A DNA stretch of 17,267 nt from Chloroflexota bacterium (GCA_027346765.1 DAIERN010000007.1:1-17267), one strand, 5' to 3'. Counted from the first letter of the stretch, positions 7,089-14,257 are shown. Program-made: numbers and translations. The notes: generated from the sequence alone by a model not told the origin.

Positions 7089-7870
7089 CCGATGACCAGC
7101 CCCGGATCAAGGTCGACCGACCCGCTGACGGCATCGCCCTCGTTTGGCTGAATCGGCCCGAGGTGCTGAACGCGCTCGACTACCGGACCATCGGTCAGCT
7201 GGTGGAGGCGCTCGAGGAGCTGGACCGCGACGAGTCGGTGCGCTGCGTCGTCATCACCGGGGCGGGGGAGCGCGCCTTCGCGGCCGGCGCCGACATCAAG
7301 GAGATGGCGCCCGCCACGCCCGTCACCCTGAGCGTCCAGAACAACTTTGCGCGCTGGGAGCGCATCCGGCGGGTGCGGGTTCCGCTGATTGCCGCGGTGC
7401 GCGGCTTTGCCCTGGGCGGCGGCTGCGAGCTGGCGATGGCGTGCGACATGGTTGTTGCCGCGGACGACGCGCAGTTCGGCCAGCCGGAGATCAAGCTCGG
7501 CATCATTCCCGGGGCGGGCGGCACCCAACGCCTGACGCGCGCCCTGGGCAAGGCGAAGGCGATGGAGCTGATCCTGACCGGGCGCAACATCGACGCGGCG
7601 GAGGCCCTGGAACGTGGCCTCGTCTCGCAGGTCGTGGCGCGCGAGGAGACGCTCAACGCGGCGCTGGCCCTGGCGGCTGAGGTGGCTGCAATGCCGCCAC
7701 TCGCCGTGAGGGCGGCCAAGGAATCAGTCAACCGCGCCTACGAGCTATCCCTTGAGGCGGGGCTCGAATTCGAGCGCCGCAACTTCTTCATGCTCTTCGC
7801 CTCCGACGACCAGAAGGAAGGCATGGCGGCGTTCGTCGAAAAGCGCAAACCCACCTGGAAAGGGCGATAG
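7085..7870 (+). CDS. Enoyl-CoA hydratase (PaaF/EchA-like)
   Basis: Canonical enoyl-CoA hydratase of 261 residues; adds water to trans-2-enoyl-CoA in beta-oxidation. The start is placed at GTG 7085 because it overlaps the upstream stop (GTGA) and gives a normal length; an upstream open-frame extension only shadows the previous gene. Landmarks: ERAFAAGADIKEM at 62-74 and GFALGGGCELAMACD at 107-121 for the CoA and oxyanion site. Both catalytic glutamates are present, Glu115 (in GGGCEL) and Glu135 (in FGQPEIKLG), followed by IIPGAGGTQRLTRALG. The C-terminal helix ends with the EGMAAFVEKRKPTW signature. It contrasts with the preceding crotonase, which has lost the second glutamate, suggesting that the pair act at different steps. 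No gene follows for 131 bases, after which the toxin-antitoxin pair begins. Confidence 0.9.
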   Translation: MTDDQPRIKVDRPADGIALVWLNRPEVLNALDYRTIGQLVEALEELDRDESVRCVVITGAGERAFAAGADIKEMAPATPVTLSVQNNFARWERIRRVRVPLIAAVRGFALGGGCELAMACDMVVAADDAQFGQPEIKLGIIPGAGGTQRLTRALGKAKAMELILTGRNIDAAEALERGLVSQVVAREETLNAALALAAEVAAMPPLAVRAAKESVNRAYELSLEAGLEFERRNFFMLFASDDQKEGMAAFVEKRKPTWKGR

Positions 7871-7957
7871 TCGCTCCTAGCTCCCAGCCACGTCGAGCAC
7901 CAGGGCGCCCATATCCGCCGCAGTCACCGCAACCGGCACGCCGCGCGAAATTCGAGG

Positions 7958-8001
7958 TACAATAGTCACACTTTCTTACAATCGCGAAAGGGCACCCGGA
8001 G
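7958..8001 (+). promoter_or_regulatory. Promoter/leader of the toxin-antitoxin pair with two TACAAT boxes
   Basis: Two identical TACAAT hexamers lie at 7958-7963 and 7977-7982, 19 bases apart, in an AT-richer patch of an otherwise GC-rich gap. Either could be the -10 box; no good -35 is visible. The repeat spacing of about two helical turns could also mark a dimer operator for autoregulation by the AbrB-like antitoxin (inference). A GAAAGGG at 7986-7992 is a plausible Shine-Dalgarno sequence nine bases before ATG 8002. The rest of the gap (7871-7957) shows no clear signal. Confidence 0.5.
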
Positions 8002-8274
8002 ATGGTATTGGCTCGCATTCGTGGCAAGGGACAGATCACCCTGCCGGACGGGATTCGGCGCGAGGCGAACCTGACCGCTGGCGACGTGGTCGAGGTCACA
8101 TACGCTGACGGAGCTATCGTGCTGCATCCCAAGAGACTGGTTGACGCCGACCAGGCATGGTTCTGGACCGATGAATGGCAGCGCGGTGAGCGCGAGGCAA
8201 GCGAGGACATCGCCGCCGGCCGCGTTCGTCCGTTCGATAGCGCGAGGGACTTCGTTCGCTCGCTTAAGGACTGA
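8002..8274 (+). CDS. AbrB/MazE/SpoVT-type antitoxin
   Basis: A 90-residue protein with an N-terminal swapped-hairpin DNA-binding domain: ARIRGKGQITLPDGIRREAN at 4-23, then LTAGDVVEVTYADGAIVLHP to about residue 43. The C-terminal half (about 45-90) is acidic and helical (WTDEWQRGEREASEDIAAGR, then FDSARDFVRSLKD), as expected for the part that wraps and neutralises a toxin. In such systems the protein binds the toxin and represses its own promoter. The toxin-like gene starts nine bases after the stop. The small size, own promoter and lack of metabolic neighbours of the same type mark this as an independent two-gene module within the catabolic cluster. Confidence 0.85.
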   Translation: MVLARIRGKGQITLPDGIRREANLTAGDVVEVTYADGAIVLHPKRLVDADQAWFWTDEWQRGEREASEDIAAGRVRPFDSARDFVRSLKD

Positions 8275-8283
8275 CCGCTCGGC

Positions 8284-8577
8284 GTGTCGAGTCACTCGCG
8301 GACGCGTCGGTTTGAGCGGGACTGGCAACAACTGACGCCCGACCAGCGTGCCCGTTTCAAGGTGGCCTTCGACCGTTTCGACAGCGATCTGGATGCTGGC
8401 CGGTTTCGACCTGGCCTACGCGTTCGCCGCATGGAGGGGACAGACGCGATCTTCGAGATGACCTGGGCTCCTGACGGCAGGGCTACCTTTGAGCTTGGCG
8501 AGGGCCACCAGACTCAGGGCGAGCGGCACGTCGTATGGCGGCGCATTGGCACCCACGACGTCTTTCGCCAGCCTTGA
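8284..8577 (+). CDS. RelE/ParE-superfamily toxin-like protein
   Basis: A 97-residue basic protein from GTG 8284. The layout fits the RelE/ParE fold: N-terminal helices (RRFERDWQQLTPDQRARFKV, then a second helix with FDRFDSDLD), then the sheet with RVRRMEGTDAIFEMTWAPDG at 46-65, ATFELGEG, and a final strand HVVWRRIGTHDVF at 82-94. The 'IWR.IG.HDV' ending is typical of the superfamily. RelE-type members cut mRNA at the ribosome, whereas ParE-type members poison gyrase; which applies here is not readable because the catalytic set varies. It is paired with an AbrB-type rather than RelB- or ParD-type antitoxin. Known precedents such as PrlF-YhaV also combine these folds. The gene starts nine bases after the antitoxin, without a clear ribosome binding site. 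Confidence 0.7.
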   Translation: MSSHSRTRRFERDWQQLTPDQRARFKVAFDRFDSDLDAGRFRPGLRVRRMEGTDAIFEMTWAPDGRATFELGEGHQTQGERHVVWRRIGTHDVFRQP

Positions 8578-8589
8578 AGTGCTATCGAG

Positions 8590-8602
8590 TACCGTTGAGC
8601 GC
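8590..8602 (+). promoter_or_regulatory. Probable leaderless promoter -10 box (TACCGT)
   Basis: TACCGT at 8590-8595 ends seven bases before GTG 8603, with no Shine-Dalgarno sequence between. It helps fix 8603 as the start of the PaaG-like gene and implies that the downstream genes can be transcribed independently of the toxin-antitoxin pair. Confidence 0.5.
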
Positions 8603-9382
8603 GTGAGCGAGAGCGTCCTGCGAAGCATCGCCAACGGGGTGCTGACCATCACCCTCAATCGGCCCGATGCGCTCAACGCGTTCACGGTCGAGATGAAGGA
8701 GGCGCTGCTCGCCGCGTTCAAGGACGCGGCGCGCAACAGGGAAGTGCGCGTCGTGGTGCTGACCGGCGCCGGCCGCGCGTTCTCCGCGGGCCAGGATCTC
8801 AAGGAGCGCCAGGGGCCGGATGCCGGTGACCTCGGCACGGAGCTGCGCACCCGCTACAACCCGATCATCCTCGCCATGCGCCGGCTCGAGAAGCCGATCC
8901 TCGGCGCGATCAATGGTGTCGCGGCGGGCGCGGGCTGCTCGATCGCCATCGCCTGCGATCTCCTGGTAGCGTCGGACAAGGCGAGCTTCATGGAGGCCTT
9001 CGGCAAGGTCGGGCTTGTCCCGGACACCGGCTCGTCGTGGTTCCTGCCGCGGCTCATTGGTCCGGCGCGAGCCGCGGAGATGATGTTCACGGCCGACTCG
9101 GTCGACGCAGCCACCGCCGAGCGAATCGGCCTGGTCAATCGCGTCGTCCCGGCGGGCAAGCTGATGGACGAGGCCAACGCCCTTGCCGTGCGGCTCGCAG
9201 GAGCCGCGCCCATTGCGCTGGCACTCGCCAAACGCGCGTTGAACCGGGCGCTCGATTCCAACCTAGAGGACGCACTCGAGTTCGAGGCGCAGCTGCAGTC
9301 GATCGCCGGCCGCTCGGCGGACCACAAGGAGGGCGTCGCCGCTTTCGTCGAGAAGCGCCCGCCCAGGTTCCGCGGCGAATGA
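8603..9382 (+). CDS. paaG: PaaG-like enoyl-CoA isomerase/hydratase
   Basis: Crotonase-family enzyme, 259 residues, resembling PaaG, which isomerises the ring-epoxide of phenylacetyl-CoA to an oxepin and also shifts double bonds in enoyl-CoAs. The start is taken at GTG 8603, seven bases after a TACCGT box; the open frame runs further upstream only through the toxin gene. PaaG-like features are AFSAGQDLKER at 59-69, RYNPII at 84-89, INGVAAGAGCSIAIACD at 103-119, and FGKVGLVPDTGSSWFLPR at 133-150. Asp141 in LVPDTG matches the catalytic aspartate of PaaG, and the two hydratase glutamates are absent. The end EGVAAFVEKRPPRFRGE is normal. Since no paaABCDE epoxidase or paaK ligase is in the window, a more general enoyl-CoA isomerase role remains possible. 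Confidence 0.85.
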   Translation: MSESVLRSIANGVLTITLNRPDALNAFTVEMKEALLAAFKDAARNREVRVVVLTGAGRAFSAGQDLKERQGPDAGDLGTELRTRYNPIILAMRRLEKPILGAINGVAAGAGCSIAIACDLLVASDKASFMEAFGKVGLVPDTGSSWFLPRLIGPARAAEMMFTADSVDAATAERIGLVNRVVPAGKLMDEANALAVRLAGAAPIALALAKRALNRALDSNLEDALEFEAQLQSIAGRSADHKEGVAAFVEKRPPRFRGE

Positions 9383-9792
9383 ACCCGGCCGACGCCGCGA
9401 TCCAGGAGCGCGTCGATCAGCTGTTTGATCGCTTTGAGCGCATGCCCGACGCCGAGATGATCATGCTCCGCTCCGCCTGGGAGGGTGAGGACCCCCGGGC
9501 CCGCGAGGCGGCCTGGACCATGGTCAAGGTCGCGTTGCGCACCAGCAGGCGCGACAAGATGCTCGATCAGGCGCGCGACCGGATCGCGTCATGGGTCAAC
9601 AACTACCCGCCGCGCGGCACGTTCCCTGACGCAAGCGGGCAGATGAGCCTGTCCGGCCTCGATCAGGCGTCGGTCCGCAAGGCGGCGTTCCCACCAATGC
9701 TCGACGCCGTCGCCGCGACGATCGCCGCCGACGGCCTGAACCAGGACGACCGGTGGGTGCTGCTCAAGCCGATCGAAGCGCTGGGCCGGTGA
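9379..9792 (+). CDS. Uncharacterised 137-residue helical protein
   Basis: I do not recognise this family. The start at ATG 9379 overlaps the PaaG-like stop (ATGA), and its own stop overlaps the dehydrogenase start (GTGA), so it is embedded in a translationally coupled set and should be a real gene. The predicted product has no signal peptide, membrane segment or cysteine. It is mostly helical and charged: AAIQERVDQLFDRFERMPDA at the N-terminus, a Trp-rich middle (RSAWEGED, EAAWTMVK), a SWVNNYPPRG turn at about 70-79, then a final helix with MLDAVAATIAADGLNQDDRW. The size suggests a small accessory or regulatory partner of the neighbouring CoA enzymes, but nothing in the sequence shows a catalytic site. 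Confidence 0.75.
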   Translation: MNPADAAIQERVDQLFDRFERMPDAEMIMLRSAWEGEDPRAREAAWTMVKVALRTSRRDKMLDQARDRIASWVNNYPPRGTFPDASGQMSLSGLDQASVRKAAFPPMLDAVAATIAADGLNQDDRWVLLKPIEALGR

Positions 9793-10952
9793 TCGTCGGC
9801 GTCATCGGGACCGGGACGATGGGCGCGGGCATCGCCCAGGTCTGTCTCCAGGCGGGGCACGAGGTGGTGCTGCACGACGTCGATCACGCCGCGATCGAGC
9901 GCGGCCGCAGCCGCATCGCGGACGGCCTCGAAAAGCTCGTTGCCAAGGGCCGACTGACCGCGGACCAGCGATCCCAGATGCTGGCCAGCCTGCGTGACGC
10001 GCACTCGCTCGAGGGACTCGCGCAGGAGTCGGATGTCGTCATTGAAGCCGCGCTCGAGGACATCGACCTGAAGAACACGATCTTCCGTGCGCTGGGCGCC
10101 GCCGCGCGGCCCGACGCGATCCTCGCCACCAATACCAGCGCGCTGTCGGTCAGCGAGATCGCCAATTCGAGCGGCCGGCCACGGCAGGTGCTCGGACTGC
10201 ATTTTTTCAACCCGGCCCCAGTAATGCCGCTCGTCGAAGTGGTCATTGGCCAGCAGTCCGATTCGAAGATCGTCGAACTCGCTACGAGCTTCGCCGCTGG
10301 GTTGGGCAAGACGCCCATCGCCTGCGCTGACTCGCCCGGCTTCATCGTCAATCGGGTCAATCGGCCGTTCACACTGGAGGCCCTGCGCATGCTCGATGCG
10401 GGGGAGGCAGACGCGGAGCAGATCGACCTGGCGGTCCGGTCGGCCGGCTATCCCATGGGCCCGTTCGCCTTCATGGATCTGGTGGGGATCGACGTCAACC
10501 TCGCCGCTGCGACGGCCGTCTGGCAGGGTTTCGATGAGGCTGTCCGCTTCGCGCCATCCCAGATCCAGCGCGACATGGTCGCGGCGGGCGACCTCGGGCG
10601 CAAGACTGGTCGAGGTTTCTACCTCTACGAAGACGGCACGCCGATCCGACTTTCCGACCGACTACCGCTTGAAACCCAGCCCGCCACGGACCTTCTCAGC
10701 GATGCCGAAATCGTGCGACGGATTGAGCTGGCGATCATCAACGAGGCCTACCACGCGGCCGGCGAGGGGGTTGCCCAGCCGCCGGACATCGACCGCGCGA
10801 TAAAGCTCGGCTCGAACCATCCCTACGGCCCGTTCGAACGCGCCGCGGCCCTTGGCCTGCGTTCCGTTGTTACCGGGCTACGCGACCTGGAGGCGCGTTA
10901 CGGCGAGCGCTTCCGCGTCGCGCCGGCTCTCTGGCAGATCGCCTCGATCTAG
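9789..10952 (+). CDS. 3-hydroxyacyl-CoA dehydrogenase (PaaH/Hbd-like)
   Basis: NAD-dependent dehydrogenase of 387 residues, oxidising 3-hydroxyacyl-CoA to 3-oxoacyl-CoA. GTG 9789 is chosen as start because it overlaps the previous stop and puts the Rossmann fold at the very N-terminus, as usual. The GTGTMG dinucleotide loop is at 7-12, with the NAD-ribose acid D30 in VVLHDVD. Catalytic features are NTSALSVSEIA at 115-125, His138 in LGLHFFNPAPVM, Glu150, and the PGFIVNRV segment with Asn188. A first C-terminal helical domain runs to about 285 (AGYPMGPFAFMDLVGIDVN, then LGRKTGRGFYLY). A second, shorter copy occupies about 305-387 (IVRRIELAIINEAYHAAGEG, then NHPYGPFERAAALGL). That makes it longer than the 280-residue Hbd form and closer to the PaaH/FadB2 type. 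It probably acts between the PaaG/PaaF-type enzymes and the thiolase. Confidence 0.9.
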   Translation: MIVGVIGTGTMGAGIAQVCLQAGHEVVLHDVDHAAIERGRSRIADGLEKLVAKGRLTADQRSQMLASLRDAHSLEGLAQESDVVIEAALEDIDLKNTIFRALGAAARPDAILATNTSALSVSEIANSSGRPRQVLGLHFFNPAPVMPLVEVVIGQQSDSKIVELATSFAAGLGKTPIACADSPGFIVNRVNRPFTLEALRMLDAGEADAEQIDLAVRSAGYPMGPFAFMDLVGIDVNLAAATAVWQGFDEAVRFAPSQIQRDMVAAGDLGRKTGRGFYLYEDGTPIRLSDRLPLETQPATDLLSDAEIVRRIELAIINEAYHAAGEGVAQPPDIDRAIKLGSNHPYGPFERAAALGLRSVVTGLRDLEARYGERFRVAPALWQIASI

Positions 10953-11045
10953 GCTGAGACGCGGCTGCAGGCGCGCGTTTGGGTAGCACCACGCGCAGAG
11001 TGGGGCGGACCTTTGGGCTATGCCGGTGCTGGTAGGCACCGCTCC

Positions 11046-11057
11046 TACAATCGGCCC
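11046..11057 (+). promoter_or_regulatory. Probable leaderless promoter -10 box (TACAAT)
   Basis: TACAAT at 11046-11051 lies six bases before ATG 11058, with no Shine-Dalgarno sequence between. It is the strongest match to a sigma-70-type -10 box among the gene starts here. No clear -35 is seen. The 105-base gap from 10953 holds otherwise only a weak GC-rich inverted repeat at about 10973-10996 without a T tract. Confidence 0.55.
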
Positions 11058-12299
11058 ATGACCCGCGACCTCGACCGGCCCGTGCGCGAAGCATGGATCG
11101 TCAGCGCCGTTCGTACGCCTATTGGTAGGTATGGCGGCGCGCTCGCCCGGGTGCGGCCCGACGATCTCGCCGCGACCGTCATCAAGGCCGCGGTCGAGCG
11201 GTCCGGCGTTGCCCTAGATGCGATTGACGACGTGATCCTGGGCGCGGCCAATCAGGCCGGCGAAGACAACCGCAACGTGGCGCGCATGAGCGCGCTGCTG
11301 GCTGGGCTGCCGGTCAGTGTCGGTGGCCAGACGGTCAATCGGTTGTGCGGCAGCGGTCTGCAGGCGATCAACTCCGCCGCGCACGCGATCATGGTCGGCG
11401 ACGGCGATGCGTTCGTGGCCGGTGGCGTCGAGTCGATGAGCCGCGCGCCGTACGTGATGGCCAAGGCTGAGACGCCGTTCGAGCGCGGCACGCGCGAGAT
11501 GTACGACACGACGCTCGGCTGGCGGTTCACGAACCCCAAGCTCGCCGCGATGTACAAGCCGTACACGATGGGCGAGACCGGCGAGAACGTGGCTGAGCAG
11601 AACAAGGTCAGCCGCGAGGACCAGGACGCGTTCGCACTCGTGTCCCACCAGCGCGCAGTCGCGGCCATCGAGGGCGGTCGATTCGGGAACCAGATCGTGC
11701 CGGTGATGGCGCCGCAGGCCAAAGGCGAGCCACTCGAGATCAGCCGCGACGAGCACCCCCGCGCCGACACTTCGATCGAGGCGCTTGCGCGTCTCCGCGC
11801 TGCGTTCCGCGAAGGTGGGTCCGTTACCGCTGGGAATTCGAGCGGCATCAACGATGGCGCGTCGGCAACCGTGGTCGTCGCCAGTGACTTCGCCCGCGCC
11901 CACGACCTCAAGCCGCTCGCGCGCGTCCTGTCTACGGCCGTCGCCGGCGTGGATCCCGCCGTCATGGGCCTTGGCCCAATCCCCGCCACTCGCAAGGCGC
12001 TGGAGCGCGCGGGGCTGAACATCGAGGACCTGGATTTGATCGAGCTCAATGAGGCGTTCGCCAGCCAGAGCATCGCGGTGATGCGCGAGCTGGGGCTAGA
12101 CCCCGACAAGGTCAACGTCAACGGTGGCGCAATCGCGCTCGGCCACCCGCTGGGGATGAGCGGCGCCCGTCTGATCACGATGCTCAGCCATGAGCTGGCG
12201 CGAACCGGCAAGCGATACGGCCTCGCGACGATGTGCATCGGGGTGGGCCAGGGGATCGCCACGATCATTGAGCGACTCGACGCGGAGGCGGTGGCCTGA
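11058..12299 (+). CDS. paaJ: Acyl-CoA thiolase, beta-ketoadipyl-CoA thiolase-like
   Basis: Thiolase of 413 residues that cleaves 3-oxoacyl-CoA with CoA to acetyl-CoA and a shortened acyl-CoA. ATG 11058 is chosen over earlier in-frame codons because it follows a -10 box by six bases and precedes the usual thiolase opening ([18 protein letters not shown]). Active-site residues are Cys97 in [11 protein letters not shown], His363 in [11 protein letters not shown] and Cys393 in TMCIGVGQG, with the NEAF motif at 331-334. The segment [11 protein letters not shown] at 150-160 followed by [10 protein letters not shown] is the form I associate with PcaF/PaaJ beta-ketoadipyl-CoA thiolases, so a dicarboxylic 3-oxoacyl-CoA is a reasonable guess. 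Biosynthetic acetyl-CoA acetyltransferase is less likely given the upstream beta-oxidation genes. Its stop overlaps the next gene by one base (TGATG). Confidence 0.92.
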   Translation: MTRDLDRPVREAWIVSAVRTPIGRYGGALARVRPDDLAATVIKAAVERSGVALDAIDDVILGAANQAGEDNRNVARMSALLAGLPVSVGGQTVNRLCGSGLQAINSAAHAIMVGDGDAFVAGGVESMSRAPYVMAKAETPFERGTREMYDTTLGWRFTNPKLAAMYKPYTMGETGENVAEQNKVSREDQDAFALVSHQRAVAAIEGGRFGNQIVPVMAPQAKGEPLEISRDEHPRADTSIEALARLRAAFREGGSVTAGNSSGINDGASATVVVASDFARAHDLKPLARVLSTAVAGVDPAVMGLGPIPATRKALERAGLNIEDLDLIELNEAFASQSIAVMRELGLDPDKVNVNGGAIALGHPLGMSGARLITMLSHELARTGKRYGLATMCIGVGQGIATIIERLDAEAVA

Positions 12300-14257
12300 T
12301 GGATAACGATCTGATCGCGCGGCGCCTGCGCCCGCCCTCGCAGCCCAACTCACGCACCAGCCGGCAGCCCGCCGACCAGTCGGGACAGCCATCGCCCTGG
12401 GACTTCGCGCTGAGCAACGAGGCCCAGTTCGCACCGCCTAAGCCGCAGACGACGCCCCTCGATCCGCCCTTTGCGCCGCAGTTCGGGCAGGCGGGCCCGA
12501 CCCCGCGAGCCGACGTTCCCTGGGATCGGCCCGATCCTGAGCCGTGGCCGCCCACGGAGCCGATGTGGCCCACGGCCGACGCTTACCCCACGACGGGCGA
12601 TGAACCAGCAGCGGCTGATGGCCCCGTGACGGCTGGTCCGGGCGATCCCTTGGCGGCCAGCAACCACGCAGCGACCCCTGACTCCGCCGTTCCCTGGCGC
12701 GCGGAGTGGCCCGCCGCAGACGCTCTGGGCGAATCCGCGGCTCCCTGGGATCGGCCCGATGGCAACGCTGCCGCCGATGAGTGGCGCGATCCAGATGATG
12801 CCTTAGCGCCCGTCGTGGCTGACGTTCAGTCGACCGCCACGTGGGCCGCATGGAATGGCAATACCGATGACAATCGAAATGGCGTGCAGCCACCCGCGGA
12901 TGACCGTCTCTACTCAGCTGGTTCCAGTTCGCTGCCCGAGTGGCCGACCGACGACGACCTGACCCACACACCGACCGCACCGGCGTGGTCACCGGTTGAG
13001 CCGCCTGCAATGCCCCAAACGCCCGACTGGACCGATCCCACCGTCGACGCGGGGTCACCGATCGCGCAGGACCTCCAAGTCGCCGACGAGCCCATCGTGG
13101 CCGAAGAGCCGCTGCTTGCCGAAGAGCCGCGGATGGCGCAGGCAGCAGCGGAGCCCTTTGTCGCCGCGGACGAGCCCGACTCAGAGCCTGAAGCTGGGTC
13201 CCAGGCGGCGACCCCTCCGCAGCCCGCCGGGCCGCGGTTCGAGGTGAGGACGCCGCCCAACACCCAGGTCGTCGCCGTCACGCCAGGTGGCACGCCTCAG
13301 AACATGGTGTTGCGCATCGAGCTGGCAATCGTCGACGAGAGCCACCGCCCGAATCCCGCCGAATCCGCAAAACGGGTCGGCCCGGATGCCGACGTCCGCC
13401 GTCCCCAATTCGAGCCGCGCGAGACCGAAGGTGGCTCGGTGCCCGAGCCCGAATACATCTGGGACGTGCCACCAGTCGCGCCGAATGAGGCGAAGGAGCA
13501 GCCGCAACAGCGAGCTCGCGAGGTTCAGCCACCTGCCCAGCCTCCGTACCCGCCGCAGCCGACGCAGCATGTCGCTCCCCCGCCGAGCGCCTGGCTGCCG
13601 CCAACTCCGCCAACTCCGCCAACCCAGCCAACCCCGCCGGCTGGGCCGGTCCTGCCGCAGACACTCGACTGGGAGCTCCCGGAGATCATGCCGCGCCAGC
13701 CCACGGTCAGCACGCCCGCCCCGGCGCCAACCTGGGCCATGACCCAGCCGGCACCTTCGCCTGAGCCCGAGCCGCCGCAGTACGTGGCTCCATCTACTCC
13801 GTCCACACCGCAGTACCAGAAGCTGACCAGGCCGCAGTACCCCCAGGCTGCCCCGCTCTATCAGCCACCGGCCCGAGATTCGGTCCAATACGATTCATGG
13901 CAGCAGACCGGCCAGGCGGCCTACCCGCCTGCCGCTCAGCCCGCATGGCCGCAGAGCCAGCAGCCGTTCAGTCGGCCCACCCGACCGCAGCAGATGCCTC
14001 AGCCCATGCCGCCGGCTCCGACGCTCAGGTCGGCCCCCGCCGCGGGCGCTGGTGCCCGCCCCGCTGACATGGCCACCGACCAGTCGGACCTGTGGTTCCT
14101 GAACAATCAGCCTACCGCCGCAGAGGCCGAAGGCGACGCCCAGCCTGAGAACAAGTCGCGCTTCTGGCTCACGGCAGTTCTCACCTTCGTCTTTGCCGGA
14201 GTCGTGATCGCGCTCGTCCTGTTGTTCATCCAGCTGATGACTTCAGTGCTGCGCTGA
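12299..14257 (+). CDS. Proline/alanine-rich protein with C-terminal membrane anchor
   Basis: A 652-residue protein of unknown function. Residues 1 to about 610 are low complexity and very probably disordered, rich in Pro, Ala, Gln, Asp/Glu and unusually in Trp (PWDRPD, WPPTEPMWPT, WPAADA). The only stretch that looks foldable is at about 313-345 (RFEVRTPPNTQVVAVTPGG, then MVLRIELAIVDES). A positively charged NKSRFW leads into one membrane helix at about 624-645 (AVLTFVFAGVVIALVLLFIQ), followed by a short tail, so the protein is tail-anchored with the long domain presumably cytoplasmic. There is no signal peptide. Internal repeats support an expanded linker-like domain. It starts at ATG 12299 in a TGATG overlap with the thiolase, an odd partner. 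It could be an envelope or cell-division scaffold; this is a guess. Confidence 0.8.
   Translation: MDNDLIARRLRPPSQPNSRTSRQPADQSGQPSPWDFALSNEAQFAPPKPQTTPLDPPFAPQFGQAGPTPRADVPWDRPDPEPWPPTEPMWPTADAYPTTGDEPAAADGPVTAGPGDPLAASNHAATPDSAVPWRAEWPAADALGESAAPWDRPDGNAAADEWRDPDDALAPVVADVQSTATWAAWNGNTDDNRNGVQPPADDRLYSAGSSSLPEWPTDDDLTHTPTAPAWSPVEPPAMPQTPDWTDPTVDAGSPIAQDLQVADEPIVAEEPLLAEEPRMAQAAAEPFVAADEPDSEPEAGSQAATPPQPAGPRFEVRTPPNTQVVAVTPGGTPQNMVLRIELAIVDESHRPNPAESAKRVGPDADVRRPQFEPRETEGGSVPEPEYIWDVPPVAPNEAKEQPQQRAREVQPPAQPPYPPQPTQHVAPPPSAWLPPTPPTPPTQPTPPAGPVLPQTLDWELPEIMPRQPTVSTPAPAPTWAMTQPAPSPEPEPPQYVAPSTPSTPQYQKLTRPQYPQAAPLYQPPARDSVQYDSWQQTGQAAYPPAAQPAWPQSQQPFSRPTRPQQMPQPMPPAPTLRSAPAAGAGARPADMATDQSDLWFLNNQPTAAEAEGDAQPENKSRFWLTAVLTFVFAGVVIALVLLFIQLMTSVLR
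12517..12760 (+). repeat. Exact 19-bp dispersed repeat encoding PWDRPD
   Basis: The same 19 bases (TCCCTGGGATCGGCCCGAT) occur at 12517-12535 and 12742-12760, in the same reading frame of the proline-rich gene and 225 bases apart. Identity at the DNA level, not only in protein, suggests a recent internal duplication or gene conversion. Confidence 0.85.
13601..13636 (+). repeat. 9-bp tandem repeat inside the proline-rich gene
   Basis: Four units of nine bases: CCAACTCCG twice exactly, then CCAACCCAG and CCAACCCCG. They encode a P-T-P/Q series. The unit is a multiple of three, so slippage would change length without breaking the frame. Confidence 0.85.

Noticed and set aside
8002..8577. Toxin-antitoxin pair as part of a mobile element
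   Set aside because: No inverted or direct repeats, transposase or integrase were seen around it, so insertion remains only a possibility.
8489..8602. Upstream extension of the PaaG-like gene into the toxin gene
   Set aside because: The extra residues show no crotonase similarity, and a TACCGT box followed by GTG at 8603 gives the normal N-terminus.
9037..9378. Longer version of the unknown protein starting at 9037
   Set aside because: That region is the PaaG-like coding sequence in another frame. ATG 9379 sits in a four-base overlap and gives a coherent helical protein.
10973..10996. GC-rich inverted repeat after the dehydrogenase as a terminator
   Set aside because: The stem is only about six base pairs (GCGCGT/ACGCGC) with a 12-base loop and no T tract follows.
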